From a virus, in the IMG/VR virus record IMGVR_UViG_3300050821_000901, positions 1 through 35,560 of that record: a stretch of 35,560 nt of DNA. The stretch is one strand, 5' to 3'. Below are positions 21,621-29,293 of the stretch, piece after piece. Numbering within the stretch: position 1 is the first letter of the stretch; the number at the start of each line of letters is the position of its first letter. Position numbers and translations under genes: made by a program. The notes beneath the pieces are model-generated. The model did no database searches. It saw nothing but the letters and a program-made list of their open reading frames with translations, and was not told the DNA's origin.

Positions 21621-24512
21621 GTGCTCCTACTCTTCGTCGCGACTACAGTCGTCGGCGCTCTACTGTCTCCGCATCCTCAAGGACCGACTCCGTCGGCTCT
21701 CGGGGACTTCTCTATTCCGACGGCGGAGGAAGGGCGCGCGATCCCTGTCGTTTTTGGGACGGTGAAGATCGCGGGAGGAAATACGGTCTGGTGGGGAGAT
21801 CTGAAGGTCAAGGCGATCAATCCATCTCTCCTCTCTTCGATCCTCTCGTTCGGAGCGGCGAAGCCGCAGGGGTTCCAGTATTTTCTCGGATGTCAGTTCG
21901 CGCTGTGTCACGGTCCGGTCGACGCGCTGATCGCAATCGAGGCGGACAAGAAAGACATCGCCTACACGACGACGCTGATCCCCAATGGGAACGGGTCGGA
22001 GGATTATCTTCAGCTCAAGGCGAACTCCCCGCAACTGTTCGGCGGGATCACAGCGGGGGGAAGTGGCGGGATCTCCGGGACGATTGACTTCTATCGCGGC
22101 ATCCCGACGCAGCAACCGAACGACTATCTCTCGCTCGTTCAGGGACGCGTCGCGCTCGATCAGTCCGGGATCGGCTACACGTACTCGGGCGTCGGCAATG
22201 GAACGATCACGGGCGAGTCCGGCGGCGCTTCCTCGAAGAACGAAACGATTCTCATCACGGCGACGGGGATCGACACAAACTCGGGACATTCGACGTTTCT
22301 GAAAATGAAGTTCTCCGTCGTCGGCTCCGTCAGCGGGACGATCTCCGCGACGACTCCGAACTCCGACGGCTCGCATGGATGCTTCGCTGACAACGCGTTT
22401 TCCGCTCCTCAGATCAATTTCCTGATCGATACGGGATCGACGGCGTTCTCTGTCGGCGATCAGTTCGTCATCGTCACGGGTCACTCGGCGGTCGCGGCGG
22501 CGATTCCCGGAATCTGCTACGCGGTTTTCGAACAGCTCTACGTCGGAACGTCGAACTATGTGAAGCCGCTCGCGTTCATCCTCCGGCGCACTCCGAACGC
22601 GCTCGCGCTCACAGGATCGAACTACAACATCAGCGGCGACGCGAATCCGGCGGAGATGATCTATGACTTGCTGACGAACGTCTCCTATGGACTCGGCATC
22701 CCGTCGGCGAGGATCGATCTCGCGAACTTCCAGTCCGTCGGAAACACGCTCGCGGGCGAGGGACTCGGGCTGTCGATGCAGTTCGACACGCAAGCGAGCG
22801 CGGACAATCTGATCGGAGAGATCCTCCGTCACATCGACGGCGTTCTCTATACGGATCCCACAACGGGGCTGTGGGAGATCAAGCTCGCGCGAGGGGACTA
22901 CGATCCGTCGACGGTCCCGGTCCTCACGGTCGACAACGTCCTCGCGACTCCCGACTTCTCGCGCGGCTCATGGAGCGAGACGACGAATCACGTCGGGATC
23001 AAATTCACTTCGCGGGCGAACAATTTCAACGACAGGCTCGTCAGTTGCTACGATCCGGCGAACGTCGCGGTCACGCGCGAAGTCCGTCCTCAGATAATCG
23101 AGTTCAAGGGGATCTCGCAGGAAGCGGCGGCGAATCTGATCGCGACGAGGGTCCTCAAAACGTTCACGTATCCGCTCTCGAAGATCAAGATCATCGCGAA
23201 TCGAACGGCGTGGAACTTCCGTCCCGGCGGCGTTTTCAAGTTCACTTGGACTCCTCTCGGGATCAGCTCGCAGATCTTCCGCATCACGAAGATCGGATAC
23301 GGCGAACTCACGGACGGCAAGATCACAATCGACGCGGTCGAGGATATCTTCGGGATCAATGCGACAGCGTTCTCCGCTCCCCCGGTGACGGGATGGGTGA
23401 ATCCGCTCGGCGCTCCGGCGGCTCCCGACTATCAGCTCGCGATTGAGAGTCCTTTCGCGATGTCGCAATCGCTCGATCAGCGGATCTCCGTCGGATGCGT
23501 TCGCGGCGACGGGATCTCGAAGGGTTTCGAAATTTGGGCGGACGAGACGGGCGGATCGAGCTACTCGTCGTATGGAAAGATCGACGGATGGATGCCGTCC
23601 GGGTTGCTCACCGCGGACTATCCGGTGAACACGGCGGCGACGGACGCGACGGGTTTCATTCTATCCGCTACGGGCGGGCGGGATCTCGACGCGCTCATCT
23701 CGACGGACGCTTCGGGACTCGCGAACGGGAAGTTCCTGCTCTTTTTCGTCGACACGGGCGAGCTGTGCTCGTGGCAAACGGTCACAGCGAACTCGGACGG
23801 GACGTACACGATCTCGAATGTCATGCGCGGAATCTTCGACACGGTCCCGGCGGATCATCCGATGGGAACGCGCGTCGTGTTCCTCGTCGGAACGGGTTTC
23901 AATTTCCTCAAAGCTCCATCGATCCCGACGGCGGGGATGACGGGTCCGGCGGGTCCCACTGGTCCGACAGGGTCGACGGGTCCGACGGGATCGACTGGAC
24001 CGACGGGATCGGCGGGTCCCACTGGATCGACTGGTCCCACTGGCGCAACGGGGCCGGCGGGTCCTACGGGTCCGGCAGGTCCCACAGGTCCGGCGGGTCC
24101 TACGGGTCCGGGAGGAACAATCGCATCGCGCGGGAACGTGACGATCACGACATCGACGCTCGCGGATGGCGCGACGCAAAACGGCTCGATCACAATCGGG
24201 AAATCCTTCGCGATCACTCAGCTCTCGGCAAGCGTCGCATGTCGCATCCGGCTCTACTCGACGGCGGCGGCGCGGTCGGCGGATGCTTCGCGTCCTCCGG
24301 CGGTCGAACCGCCGCTAGGGAGGCCGCATGGGGTGATCTGCGACTTCGTGTTGAACGCTATCGTCGGACTGAGTTTCATCGCGTCCCCGGAAGTCTACGG
24401 CGCGAACTGCGAAGCGGTCGTGTCGTCGTCGATCTCTTACGCGGTTGAAAATCTCAGCGGATCTCCGGCGTCCGTCATCGTCACTCTGACGTGCAAGATC
24501 GAGGAGGCTTAG
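21621..24512 (+). CDS. J-like tail-tip host-specificity protein with collagen-like fibre region
   Basis: A 963-aa protein. It begins with a hydrophobic segment ([16 protein letters not shown]), then [29 protein letters not shown], given here as two motifs ([16 protein letters not shown] and NTVWWGDL), the standard start of tail-tip proteins. Residues about 190-290 hold a GVGNGTI-type beta module shared with the gene at 16857. Residues about 330-580 are the hub region ending [13 protein letters not shown] collagen-like tract of 19 Gly-X-Y triplets (23943-24113) follows, then a C-terminal domain ([36 protein letters not shown]) common in phage fibres. It should contact the host receptor. The start is uncertain: GTG 21621 has no ribosome binding site, and the frame stays open upstream without a better start. 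Confidence 0.85.
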   Translation: MLLLFVATTVVGALLSPHPQGPTPSALGDFSIPTAEEGRAIPVVFGTVKIAGGNTVWWGDLKVKAINPSLLSSILSFGAAKPQGFQYFLGCQFALCHGPVDALIAIEADKKDIAYTTTLIPNGNGSEDYLQLKANSPQLFGGITAGGSGGISGTIDFYRGIPTQQPNDYLSLVQGRVALDQSGIGYTYSGVGNGTITGESGGASSKNETILITATGIDTNSGHSTFLKMKFSVVGSVSGTISATTPNSDGSHGCFADNAFSAPQINFLIDTGSTAFSVGDQFVIVTGHSAVAAAIPGICYAVFEQLYVGTSNYVKPLAFILRRTPNALALTGSNYNISGDANPAEMIYDLLTNVSYGLGIPSARIDLANFQSVGNTLAGEGLGLSMQFDTQASADNLIGEILRHIDGVLYTDPTTGLWEIKLARGDYDPSTVPVLTVDNVLATPDFSRGSWSETTNHVGIKFTSRANNFNDRLVSCYDPANVAVTREVRPQIIEFKGISQEAAANLIATRVLKTFTYPLSKIKIIANRTAWNFRPGGVFKFTWTPLGISSQIFRITKIGYGELTDGKITIDAVEDIFGINATAFSAPPVTGWVNPLGAPAAPDYQLAIESPFAMSQSLDQRISVGCVRGDGISKGFEIWADETGGSSYSSYGKIDGWMPSGLLTADYPVNTAATDATGFILSATGGRDLDALISTDASGLANGKFLLFFVDTGELCSWQTVTANSDGTYTISNVMRGIFDTVPADHPMGTRVVFLVGTGFNFLKAPSIPTAGMTGPAGPTGPTGSTGPTGSTGPTGSAGPTGSTGPTGATGPAGPTGPAGPTGPAGPTGPGGTIASRGNVTITTSTLADGATQNGSITIGKSFAITQLSASVACRIRLYSTAAARSADASRPPAVEPPLGRPHGVICDFVLNAIVGLSFIASPEVYGANCEAVVSSSISYAVENLSGSPASVIVTLTCKIEEA
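23943..24113 (+). repeat. Collagen-like Gly-X-Y repeat within the tail-tip gene
   Basis: Nineteen triplets dominated by GPT, GST and GPA. At the DNA level this is a degenerate 9-base repeat of the form GGTCCNACG, prone to length change. It probably makes a trimeric stalk. Confidence 0.9.
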
Positions 24513-24515
24513 AAA

Positions 24516-25643
24516 ATGTCGGTCCAAAATATCTCGACGTGTGTCGCGAACAACGCGGCGCTCGCGGACTTCAAATCGTGGGCGAAGGCGATCTCCGATT
24601 GGATGGCGTCTATCGGATGGGTGCAAACGAACGACACGGGGCAAGTCGTCTGGACAGCGACGGTCCTCACTTGCACGCAAGTCGCGATGTCCGGGACGAC
24701 GGCGACGATCTCCTATTCGAGTTTCACGGGTCCGGCGCCGCGCGTGGGGATGTCCGTGACGTTCAGCGGATTCACGAACGGCGGAAACAACGCGGCGCTC
24801 ACACTCACGGTTGTCTCCGGCGGATCCTCCGGCACAGTTCAGGCGGTCAATGCGTCCGGCGTCAACGAAACACACTCAGGCTCCGGGACGACGACGGCGC
24901 TCGCTTCTCCTCCGGGGACTTCGACGCTGACGGCTTATGAGCTGTGGGCGTCGGCGGACGCGCTCTCTTCGACTCTCCCGATCATCGTCAAATTCGAGTA
25001 CGGAACTTCGTCGACGACGGCGGCGGTGCAGTTCGCTTTCTCGGCGGGCACGGGATCGAACGGATCCGGGACGCTCACGGGAAACGTTTCGACGAGGTAC
25101 GTCACGGCGTCGAACGTGGCGGGCACGGCGGGACTCGGACTCACTTCGCTCTTTGCGGGGGATACGAGCCGCTTCGCGATCCTCATGTTTCTCAACGCGG
25201 GGAGCACGTCGAACGGGTTTTTCTGTGCGATTGAGAGATCTCACGACTCCTCCGGCGCGGACACGGATTCGTATTTCAACTTCGTCCACATGCAGAACAG
25301 CACGGGCGCTCACAACTGGATTCAGCAGATCGTCCAGAAACCGATTCTCGGAGGCACGCTGACGGCGGAGACGAACATCGTCACGGCGTTGACGACACTT
25401 TCGAGCGGCGTCGTCGGAACGAACATCGCGCTCGGTCCGATGTTCCCGGTCATCGGAAAACTCGACAATCCGTGCATGGCGGTCGCGTTTTCAAAGACGG
25501 GGGACATCGTCGAAGGCGCGACGGTCATCGTCCCCTACTACGGAACAAATCACACGATGTACTGCACGAAGTTCAACACTTGCTGGACTTCAGCTCCCGG
25601 AACGGCGTCGGCGGTCAACGGCTTTTTGTTTCGGTACGAGTGA
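24516..25643 (+). CDS. Tail fibre-like protein with GFTNGGNN beta module
   Basis: A 375-aa protein with GAGGAGG before the ATG. It begins MSVQNISTCVANNAALADF, then WAKAISDWMASIGW, recalling the starts of the two paralogues at 16857 and 18066. Residues about 55-125 (GMSVTFSGFTNGGNNAAL, then SGVNETHSGSG) are homologous to the module inserted in the W-like protein at 6310. The remaining part is beta-rich with phrases RFAILMFLNAGSTSNGFFC and YYGTNHTMYCTKFNTCW, including several cysteines. It is likely an adhesin or fibre part downstream of the tail tip. No chaperone or sialidase-type domain is seen. Confidence 0.65.
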   Translation: MSVQNISTCVANNAALADFKSWAKAISDWMASIGWVQTNDTGQVVWTATVLTCTQVAMSGTTATISYSSFTGPAPRVGMSVTFSGFTNGGNNAALTLTVVSGGSSGTVQAVNASGVNETHSGSGTTTALASPPGTSTLTAYELWASADALSSTLPIIVKFEYGTSSTTAAVQFAFSAGTGSNGSGTLTGNVSTRYVTASNVAGTAGLGLTSLFAGDTSRFAILMFLNAGSTSNGFFCAIERSHDSSGADTDSYFNFVHMQNSTGAHNWIQQIVQKPILGGTLTAETNIVTALTTLSSGVVGTNIALGPMFPVIGKLDNPCMAVAFSKTGDIVEGATVIVPYYGTNHTMYCTKFNTCWTSAPGTASAVNGFLFRYE

Positions 25644-25649
25644 GGCGCG

Positions 25650-25883
25650 ATGTCGACATTCAACGCGGACACGACGAAGCATCCTCCGACGGGCGGGGAG
25701 CTTTTCGGCTCGCTCGGATCGGGTCCGAGTAGATGCAACGTGGGAGTGTCGGCTCCTCCGTCCGGCGGCTTCGCACAGTATTTCAATCCGACGATCATCT
25801 ACTCGCTCGGATGCGTGAACAACGGTCCCGGAGGGAACGCGGGAACGGGACAGGGTCAGATCTTTCCGACGGGGAGGAGTTAG
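25650..25883 (+). CDS. Small Gly-rich structural-type protein, 77 aa
   Basis: ATG six bases after the previous stop. The product is rich in Gly, Pro, Ser and Asn (SAPPSGGFAQYFNPTIIYSL, then NNGPGGNAGTGQGQIFP) with two cysteines. It has no hydrophobic or helical segment. The composition matches virion surface peptides rather than regulators. It is followed directly by the next ATG. Function unknown. Confidence 0.55.
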   Translation: MSTFNADTTKHPPTGGELFGSLGSGPSRCNVGVSAPPSGGFAQYFNPTIIYSLGCVNNGPGGNAGTGQGQIFPTGRS

Positions 25884-26339
25884 ATGACGGCGACGAACAT
25901 CAAGCTCGCTCCCTACACGGCGTCGAGCGAATTCGCGATCAGCGGCGAATCTCCGGTCGCGGTGACGCTCGCGGGGCGCGCGTCGCTTCCCTATCCTCCG
26001 GGGAACGTCAAGATCAACGGCGCGGCGTTTCCCTCGACGACTTCCGGCGACGTGACAATGACGTGGAATCATCGCTATCGCGCGGGTCCGTTCATCGTCG
26101 CTCAGGACGCGGCGGACGTGTCCGGCGGTCCCGAGGGGACGTACACGGTGACGGTAAGCGTCAACGGCGTGCTGAAACATACGACGACGGGGATCACGGG
26201 AAAAACGTTCACATACACTTACGCGCAACGCGTGATCGACGACGCGAATTCGGCGCATGTCACGACTCTGACGATCACTCCGGTCAACGGGGCGCTCGTC
26301 GGAACTCCGCGCTCGCTGTCTTTTGTGATGGGGCCATAG
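25884..26339 (+). CDS. Tail-tip Ig-like domain protein
   Basis: A 151-aa protein directly after the previous stop. The sequence VTMTWNHRYRAGPFIVAQDA, then EGTYTVTVSVNGVLKHTTTG, then TYTYAQRVIDD matches the Ig-like/fibronectin-type domain that is usually the C-terminal part of large tail-tip proteins in related phages (pattern VTVTWxHRxR...GTxYxVxI). Here it is encoded separately, two genes after the tip protein. It may bind the tip complex or the receptor. No signal peptide is present, as expected for a virion protein. Confidence 0.65.
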   Translation: MTATNIKLAPYTASSEFAISGESPVAVTLAGRASLPYPPGNVKINGAAFPSTTSGDVTMTWNHRYRAGPFIVAQDAADVSGGPEGTYTVTVSVNGVLKHTTTGITGKTFTYTYAQRVIDDANSAHVTTLTITPVNGALVGTPRSLSFVMGP

Positions 26340-26355
26340 GGGAAAAGGGGAACGG

Positions 26356-26637
26356 GTGAACGGACGGATCAATGAACTTGCAACACCGGAGGAACGGATC
26401 GCGGCGGTTGCTCAGTCGCTCTGCGTTCAGATGCGCGACAAAGAGAAGCGCGAGCCGGACTACGCGGACTTCCGCGATGTTTTGCGGCCGTTCATTCAGA
26501 AAGAGATCCTCATAGCGCGGATCGCAGAGGCGAGGACAACGGCGGGGATTCAGCTCACGGAGAGGATGAGAGCGCTCGCGAACGAGATCCTCAATATCGT
26601 GTTCCCGGATCTTCACGATCTCCGGGGACGGCGATGA
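26356..26637 (+). CDS. Hypothetical helical protein, 93 aa
   Basis: Starts at GTG with AAGGGGAACGG upstream. The product is almost wholly helical (PEERIAAVAQSLCVQMRDKE, FRDVLRPFIQKEILIARIAEA, LTERMRALANEIL). It overlaps the next gene by ATGA. No family is recognised. It begins the group between tail and lysis genes. Confidence 0.55.
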   Translation: MNGRINELATPEERIAAVAQSLCVQMRDKEKREPDYADFRDVLRPFIQKEILIARIAEARTTAGIQLTERMRALANEILNIVFPDLHDLRGRR

Positions 26638-26867
26638 TGGACGCGAGCGATCTCCGGCTTCTCTTCACTTTGGCTTTTGGCGCGGGGGGAGCGTGGTTTT
26701 TCATAAAGCAATCGCGGAAGGACGTGAACGGACTCGGCGCGAAGGTCAACGCGGAAATCAAGACTTCCGCGCGTCGGCATATCAACATCGCGCTCGCTCT
26801 GATGCTCGTCGCTCCGACGGAGGAGATCCGAAAGAAGATCGCGGATCTCTTGAGGGAGGACTCTTGA
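26634..26867 (+). CDS. Small membrane protein next to the lysis genes, 77 aa
   Basis: Starts at the ATG overlapping the previous stop. Residues about 7-25 (LRLLFTLAFGAGGAWFFIK) form one membrane segment, followed by a basic region and a second, more amphipathic helix (INIALALMLVAPTEEIRKKI). This two-helix form is common in small phage proteins beside endolysins. A pinholin-like or accessory lysis role is possible but not shown. The next gene starts at TTG inside its stop. Confidence 0.6.
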   Translation: MMDASDLRLLFTLAFGAGGAWFFIKQSRKDVNGLGAKVNAEIKTSARRHINIALALMLVAPTEEIRKKIADLLREDS

Positions 26868-27448
26868 ACTTTCCGGTCGACGTGCGCGTGATCTCTCTGA
26901 TCTTGGGTCCCTACGGTCCTCTACAGAACGTGACGGCGAACTGGCCCCGCCTCGAGGCGGCGCTCGTCGCGCTCGGCATTTATTCGGATCTGTGCGCGGT
27001 CGCGACAATCGCGACAGTGTCGATTGAGACGGGAACGTTCTCCCCGATCAAAGAGCGCGGCGGTCCGGTCTATCTCACGAACTTGTACGAGAACAGAGTC
27101 GATCTCGGAAACGACGAAGTAGGCGACGGCGCGAAGTTTCGCGGGCGCGGCTTCGTTCAGATCACGGGGCGATGGGACTATCAACACTTCGGAGACGAGA
27201 TCGGCGTCGATCTCGTGGGGAATCCCGATCTCGCTCTCGATCCGGCGGTCGCGGCGAAGATCCTCGCGCTCTATTTCGAGGAGCGCAAGATCCGCGACTA
27301 CGCGGACGCTCAAAATTGGGAGATGGTACGGCGGCGAGTGAATGGCGGATTGACGGGATGGCCCCGTTTCATCGACTCCGTCACGAAGCTCGTCGCGGCT
27401 CTCAACAATCCGCTACAGGCGGAAATTCCTTCGGAGGTTCCACAATGA
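26864..27448 (+). CDS. Endolysin, glycoside hydrolase family 19 (chitinase/lysozyme-like)
   Basis: A 194-aa protein starting at TTG (TTGA overlap) with GAGGGAGGA just upstream. Family hallmarks: IATVSIETGTFSPIKERGG with the catalytic Glu in the ETGTF motif, GAKFRGRGFVQITGRWDYQH, NPDLALDPAVAAKIL and RRRVNGGLTGWPRF. GH19 phage enzymes cleave the beta-1,4 bonds of peptidoglycan. No signal peptide or wall-binding domain is present, so it needs a holin to reach the periplasm. This agrees with a Gram-negative host. Two small membrane proteins follow directly. The TTG start is preferred because the upstream frame reads Arg-rich shadow sequence. Confidence 0.92.
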   Translation: MNFPVDVRVISLILGPYGPLQNVTANWPRLEAALVALGIYSDLCAVATIATVSIETGTFSPIKERGGPVYLTNLYENRVDLGNDEVGDGAKFRGRGFVQITGRWDYQHFGDEIGVDLVGNPDLALDPAVAAKILALYFEERKIRDYADAQNWEMVRRRVNGGLTGWPRFIDSVTKLVAALNNPLQAEIPSEVPQ

Positions 27449-27702
27449 GTCTAGGCACACTCGAAACAAAACTGGCGAAGTACCATATCCTGCATCTAGT
27501 GATCGGCATGATCCTCGCGTGCATTTTGTTCGCTCTCCCGAAACTGATCGCGGTTTCGGTCGCTCTGTTCGTGTTCGCAATGGTTCTCCCGACGACTCTC
27601 CTCCCGATGGACTTCACGGGGAGCAAGTGGATCGACAGGGCGCTCGTCGTCATCGGCGCGTTTCTCGTCGGCGGCGTCTTTCACTTTTTGCACAAACTGT
27701 AG
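27445..27702 (+). CDS. Holin candidate, membrane protein of 85 aa
   Basis: Starts at the ATG overlapping the endolysin stop, with GGAGG upstream. Three hydrophobic stretches are visible: HLVIGMILACILFALPKLIA, VSVALFVFAMVLPTTLLPM and IDRALVVIGAFLVGGVFHFL. The N-terminus is short and slightly charged; the C-terminus ends HKL. Size, multiple membrane segments and place directly after the endolysin suit a holin. No specific holin family is recognised, and the neighbour at 27712 is an equal candidate; one may be the antiholin. Confidence 0.65.
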   Translation: MSLGTLETKLAKYHILHLVIGMILACILFALPKLIAVSVALFVFAMVLPTTLLPMDFTGSKWIDRALVVIGAFLVGGVFHFLHKL

Positions 27703-27711
27703 GGGGTTCGG

Positions 27712-27963
27712 ATGGGATGGCTCCGCGACGCAGTTCACAAGATCTTGCAGCTAACGCACGGGAGGACGACGGCGTTCTTCATCGCTTTTTTCATCTCCGG
27801 GCACGTCGTCGCGTTCCTGCATCTCCTCACTCCGACTTACGTCGGCTTCATGGGGACGCTCGGCGGACTCGTTCTCGGACACTCGCTCAAGGAAGATCTC
27901 GCGGAGAAGTGGAACGGTCCACGAACGGACGGGGGTCCCGATGCTGCTACGAACAAAACTTGA
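27712..27963 (+). CDS. Second holin or antiholin candidate, 83 aa
   Basis: ATG with AGGGGG upstream. Two membrane segments: TTAFFIAFFISGHVVAFLHLL and YVGFMGTLGGLVLGHSL. The N-terminus carries basic residues and the C-terminus is polar (EKWNGPRTDGGPDAAT). The phrase with HGRTTAFFIAFFISGHVVAF is typical of small phage membrane proteins in endolysin cassettes. The next gene starts inside this one, 23 bases before its end, in another frame, as is usual for spanin-type overlaps. Confidence 0.6.
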   Translation: MGWLRDAVHKILQLTHGRTTAFFIAFFISGHVVAFLHLLTPTYVGFMGTLGGLVLGHSLKEDLAEKWNGPRTDGGPDAATNKT

Positions 27964-28579
27964 GATCGCGGGCGCGCTCGCGGCGCTCGTCGTGATCGCG
28001 CTCGTCATCTCCTCGGCTCGCGAGGCTCGGCGAGACGCGGCAGCGCTCAAGGCAACGCTCGCTACTCAGGGAAAGGTCATCGCGACGGCGACGAAGGACG
28101 AGGCGGTCCGGGACAAAGCGGCGGAAAAGACGGTCGCGGCTCTCGAAACTACGCGCAAACGCGTCCAGACTCCCGCACAGGCGCTAAAGGCGCTTCCGAT
28201 GGCAATCCCTCTACCGCTCCCCTTGATCGTCGTTCCTCCCCGGCAGGAATCGCAAGGTCCTATATCGTCGAAGGCTCCCGGATCCCTTCCTGAGACTCCC
28301 GTCCCGGCTCCGGGCGACGCGATCATCCCGGCGAAGGATCTGAAACCGCTCTACGACTTCGGGGTCGCGTGTCAGGAGTGTCAGGTCAAGCTCGACGCGG
28401 CGACGAAGGATCGGGCGGACGATCAGAAGAAACTCACGGCGCTCGCGGAGGAACGGGACGCGGCGATCACGGCGTCGAAGGGCGGGCGGCTCTGGACGCG
28501 GATCAAGCGTAACGGGAAGTGGCTCCTCGTGGGGATCGGAGTCGGCGCGGCGGCGGGAGCGGTAGCGGCGCGGCGCTGA
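27941..28579 (+). CDS. Spanin-like membrane protein with two membrane segments
   Basis: A 212-aa protein whose ATG lies inside the previous gene. Visible order: N-terminal membrane helix (LEIAGALAALVVIALVIS, residues about 7-25), a helical coiled-coil-like region rich in Ala, Lys and Glu, a Pro-rich stretch (ALPMAIPLPLPLIVVPP, then PGSLPETPVPAPGD), a CQECQ motif, a second coiled-coil (LDAATKDRADDQKKLTALAEER), and a C-terminal membrane helix (WLLVGIGVGAAAGAVAARR). Rz-type inner spanins share the first helix, coiled coil and Pro-rich part. The second helix is unusual: it could place both ends in the inner membrane or one end in the outer membrane. No lipobox is seen, so it is not a standard one-gene spanin. 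Confidence 0.55.
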   Translation: MLLRTKLEIAGALAALVVIALVISSAREARRDAAALKATLATQGKVIATATKDEAVRDKAAEKTVAALETTRKRVQTPAQALKALPMAIPLPLPLIVVPPRQESQGPISSKAPGSLPETPVPAPGDAIIPAKDLKPLYDFGVACQECQVKLDAATKDRADDQKKLTALAEERDAAITASKGGRLWTRIKRNGKWLLVGIGVGAAAGAVAARR

Positions 28580-28586
28580 TTCGCGC

Positions 28587-28592
28587 TATACT
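28587..28592 (+). promoter_or_regulatory. -10-like box before the TetR-type gene
   Basis: TATACT lies 21 bases before the GTG start. A matching -35 would fall inside the preceding gene and is not obvious. It would give the regulator its own transcript. Confidence 0.3.
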
Positions 28593-28613
28593 GACGGGCA
28601 CAGTGACAAGATA

Positions 28614-28940
28614 GTGGCGTCAAAGATCCGCAAGACAATTCTCGACAACGCGATCAAGTGTTTCGCGCAGAGGGGCTACGCGGGATGCTCGACGGCGGAG
28701 ATCTGCGAAAAGGCGAACGTCTCGGAGCATTCTCTCTTCCGTCTCTTCGGATCGAAAGAGCAACTCTTCTCTGAGTGTCTGAGCGCGTCGCTCGCGGCTC
28801 CGCATCCCCGGCGCTCGCATCTCCGCATCGCGGCATTCGCGCTGCTCGAAGGACAGGGTCTTTCGGATGAGCATCGCGCGGCGTTCAGGAAACTTCGGAA
28901 AGTCTCCCCGCTCATTAAAGAACTTCTAAACATCTCCTAA
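28614..28940 (+). CDS. Short TetR/AcrR-type HTH protein (reduced ligand domain)
   Basis: A 108-aa protein starting at GTG. Residues 3-50 are a standard TetR N-terminal DNA-binding domain: RKTILDNAIKCFAQRGYAG, then STAEICEKANVSEHSLFRLF, then GSKEQLFSE. The usual TetR protein has 190-220 residues with a large ligand-binding and dimerisation domain; only about 55 residues follow here, rich in His and Arg, with KLRKVSPLIKELLNIS at the end. The frame ends in a normal stop with no sign of a continued domain downstream, so it is either a minimal regulator or a truncated one. It stands between lysis genes and the recombinase, where a lysogeny regulator would be expected. TAAG-N6-CTTA and CTTACTC-like elements near 4494, 6256, 28966 and 29027 are candidate targets. 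Confidence 0.75.
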   Translation: MASKIRKTILDNAIKCFAQRGYAGCSTAEICEKANVSEHSLFRLFGSKEQLFSECLSASLAAPHPRRSHLRIAAFALLEGQGLSDEHRAAFRKLRKVSPLIKELLNIS

Positions 28941-29119
28941 GAGTACACAAAAATAAGGGTGTCCGCTTACTCTGAATTCCTTCCATGCACGCACAGAGAA
29001 GTTTAATAATACTGTTGACACGTAGCACTGAGTAAGAGTAGAGTCCGCCTCCCCGGCTCAAAAATCATTCGCGCGATTGCTGGACGGCGCTCTCGCGCGC
29101 AGGTCAGAAGGTAGGCTAG
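28941..29119 (+). promoter_or_regulatory. Promoter and operator-like region, possible attP, upstream of the recombinase
   Basis: An AT-richer gap. It holds CTTACTC (28966-28972) and, inverted, GAGTAAG (29030-29036, in ACTGAGTAAG 29027-29036) about 57 bases apart. TTGACA (29015-29020), an 18-base spacer and TAGAGT (29039-29044) form a good sigma-70-type promoter; the GAGTAAG element lies in the spacer, a repressor position. Large serine recombinases usually have attP just upstream of their gene, and the inverted arms would fit such a site too. The two readings cannot be separated from one sequence. Confidence 0.5.
29015..29044 (+). promoter_or_regulatory. Putative sigma-70-type promoter for the recombinase operon
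   Basis: Consensus -35 TTGACA (29015-29020) and -10-like TAGAGT (29039-29044) with 18-base spacing. ACTGAGTAAG lies between them. Confidence 0.5.
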
Positions 29120-29293
29120 ATGCAAAACGCGAACGTCGTCGACGCTTTAATTGAGATCGGAAATGAACGGCGACGGATTCTAGCGAAGATCAAGGAAGCG
29201 GTGGAGAAACACGATCTCGATCTGACGTTCCGCTATGCGGAGTTGCTCGTCGGTATCCGCGAGAGGGAAGAGGCGAACGACAAAAAGCAATGA
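29120..29293 (+). CDS. Small charged protein coupled to the recombinase, 57 aa
   Basis: The ATG follows AGAAGGT at a suitable distance. The 57-aa product MQNANVVDALIEIGNERRR... is highly charged and helical (ILAKIKEAVEKHDLDLTFRYAELLVGIRE). It overlaps the recombinase start by ATGA, so both are made together. Small genes next to serine integrases sometimes encode recombination directionality factors; these share no common sequence, so this role is only a possibility. No HTH is obvious. Confidence 0.6.
   Translation: MQNANVVDALIEIGNERRRILAKIKEAVEKHDLDLTFRYAELLVGIREREEANDKKQ

Noticed and set aside
23943-24113. Possible CRISPR-like repeat
   Set aside because: Repeat units of 9 bases without spacers that encode Gly-X-Y triplets; this is a collagen-like coding repeat.
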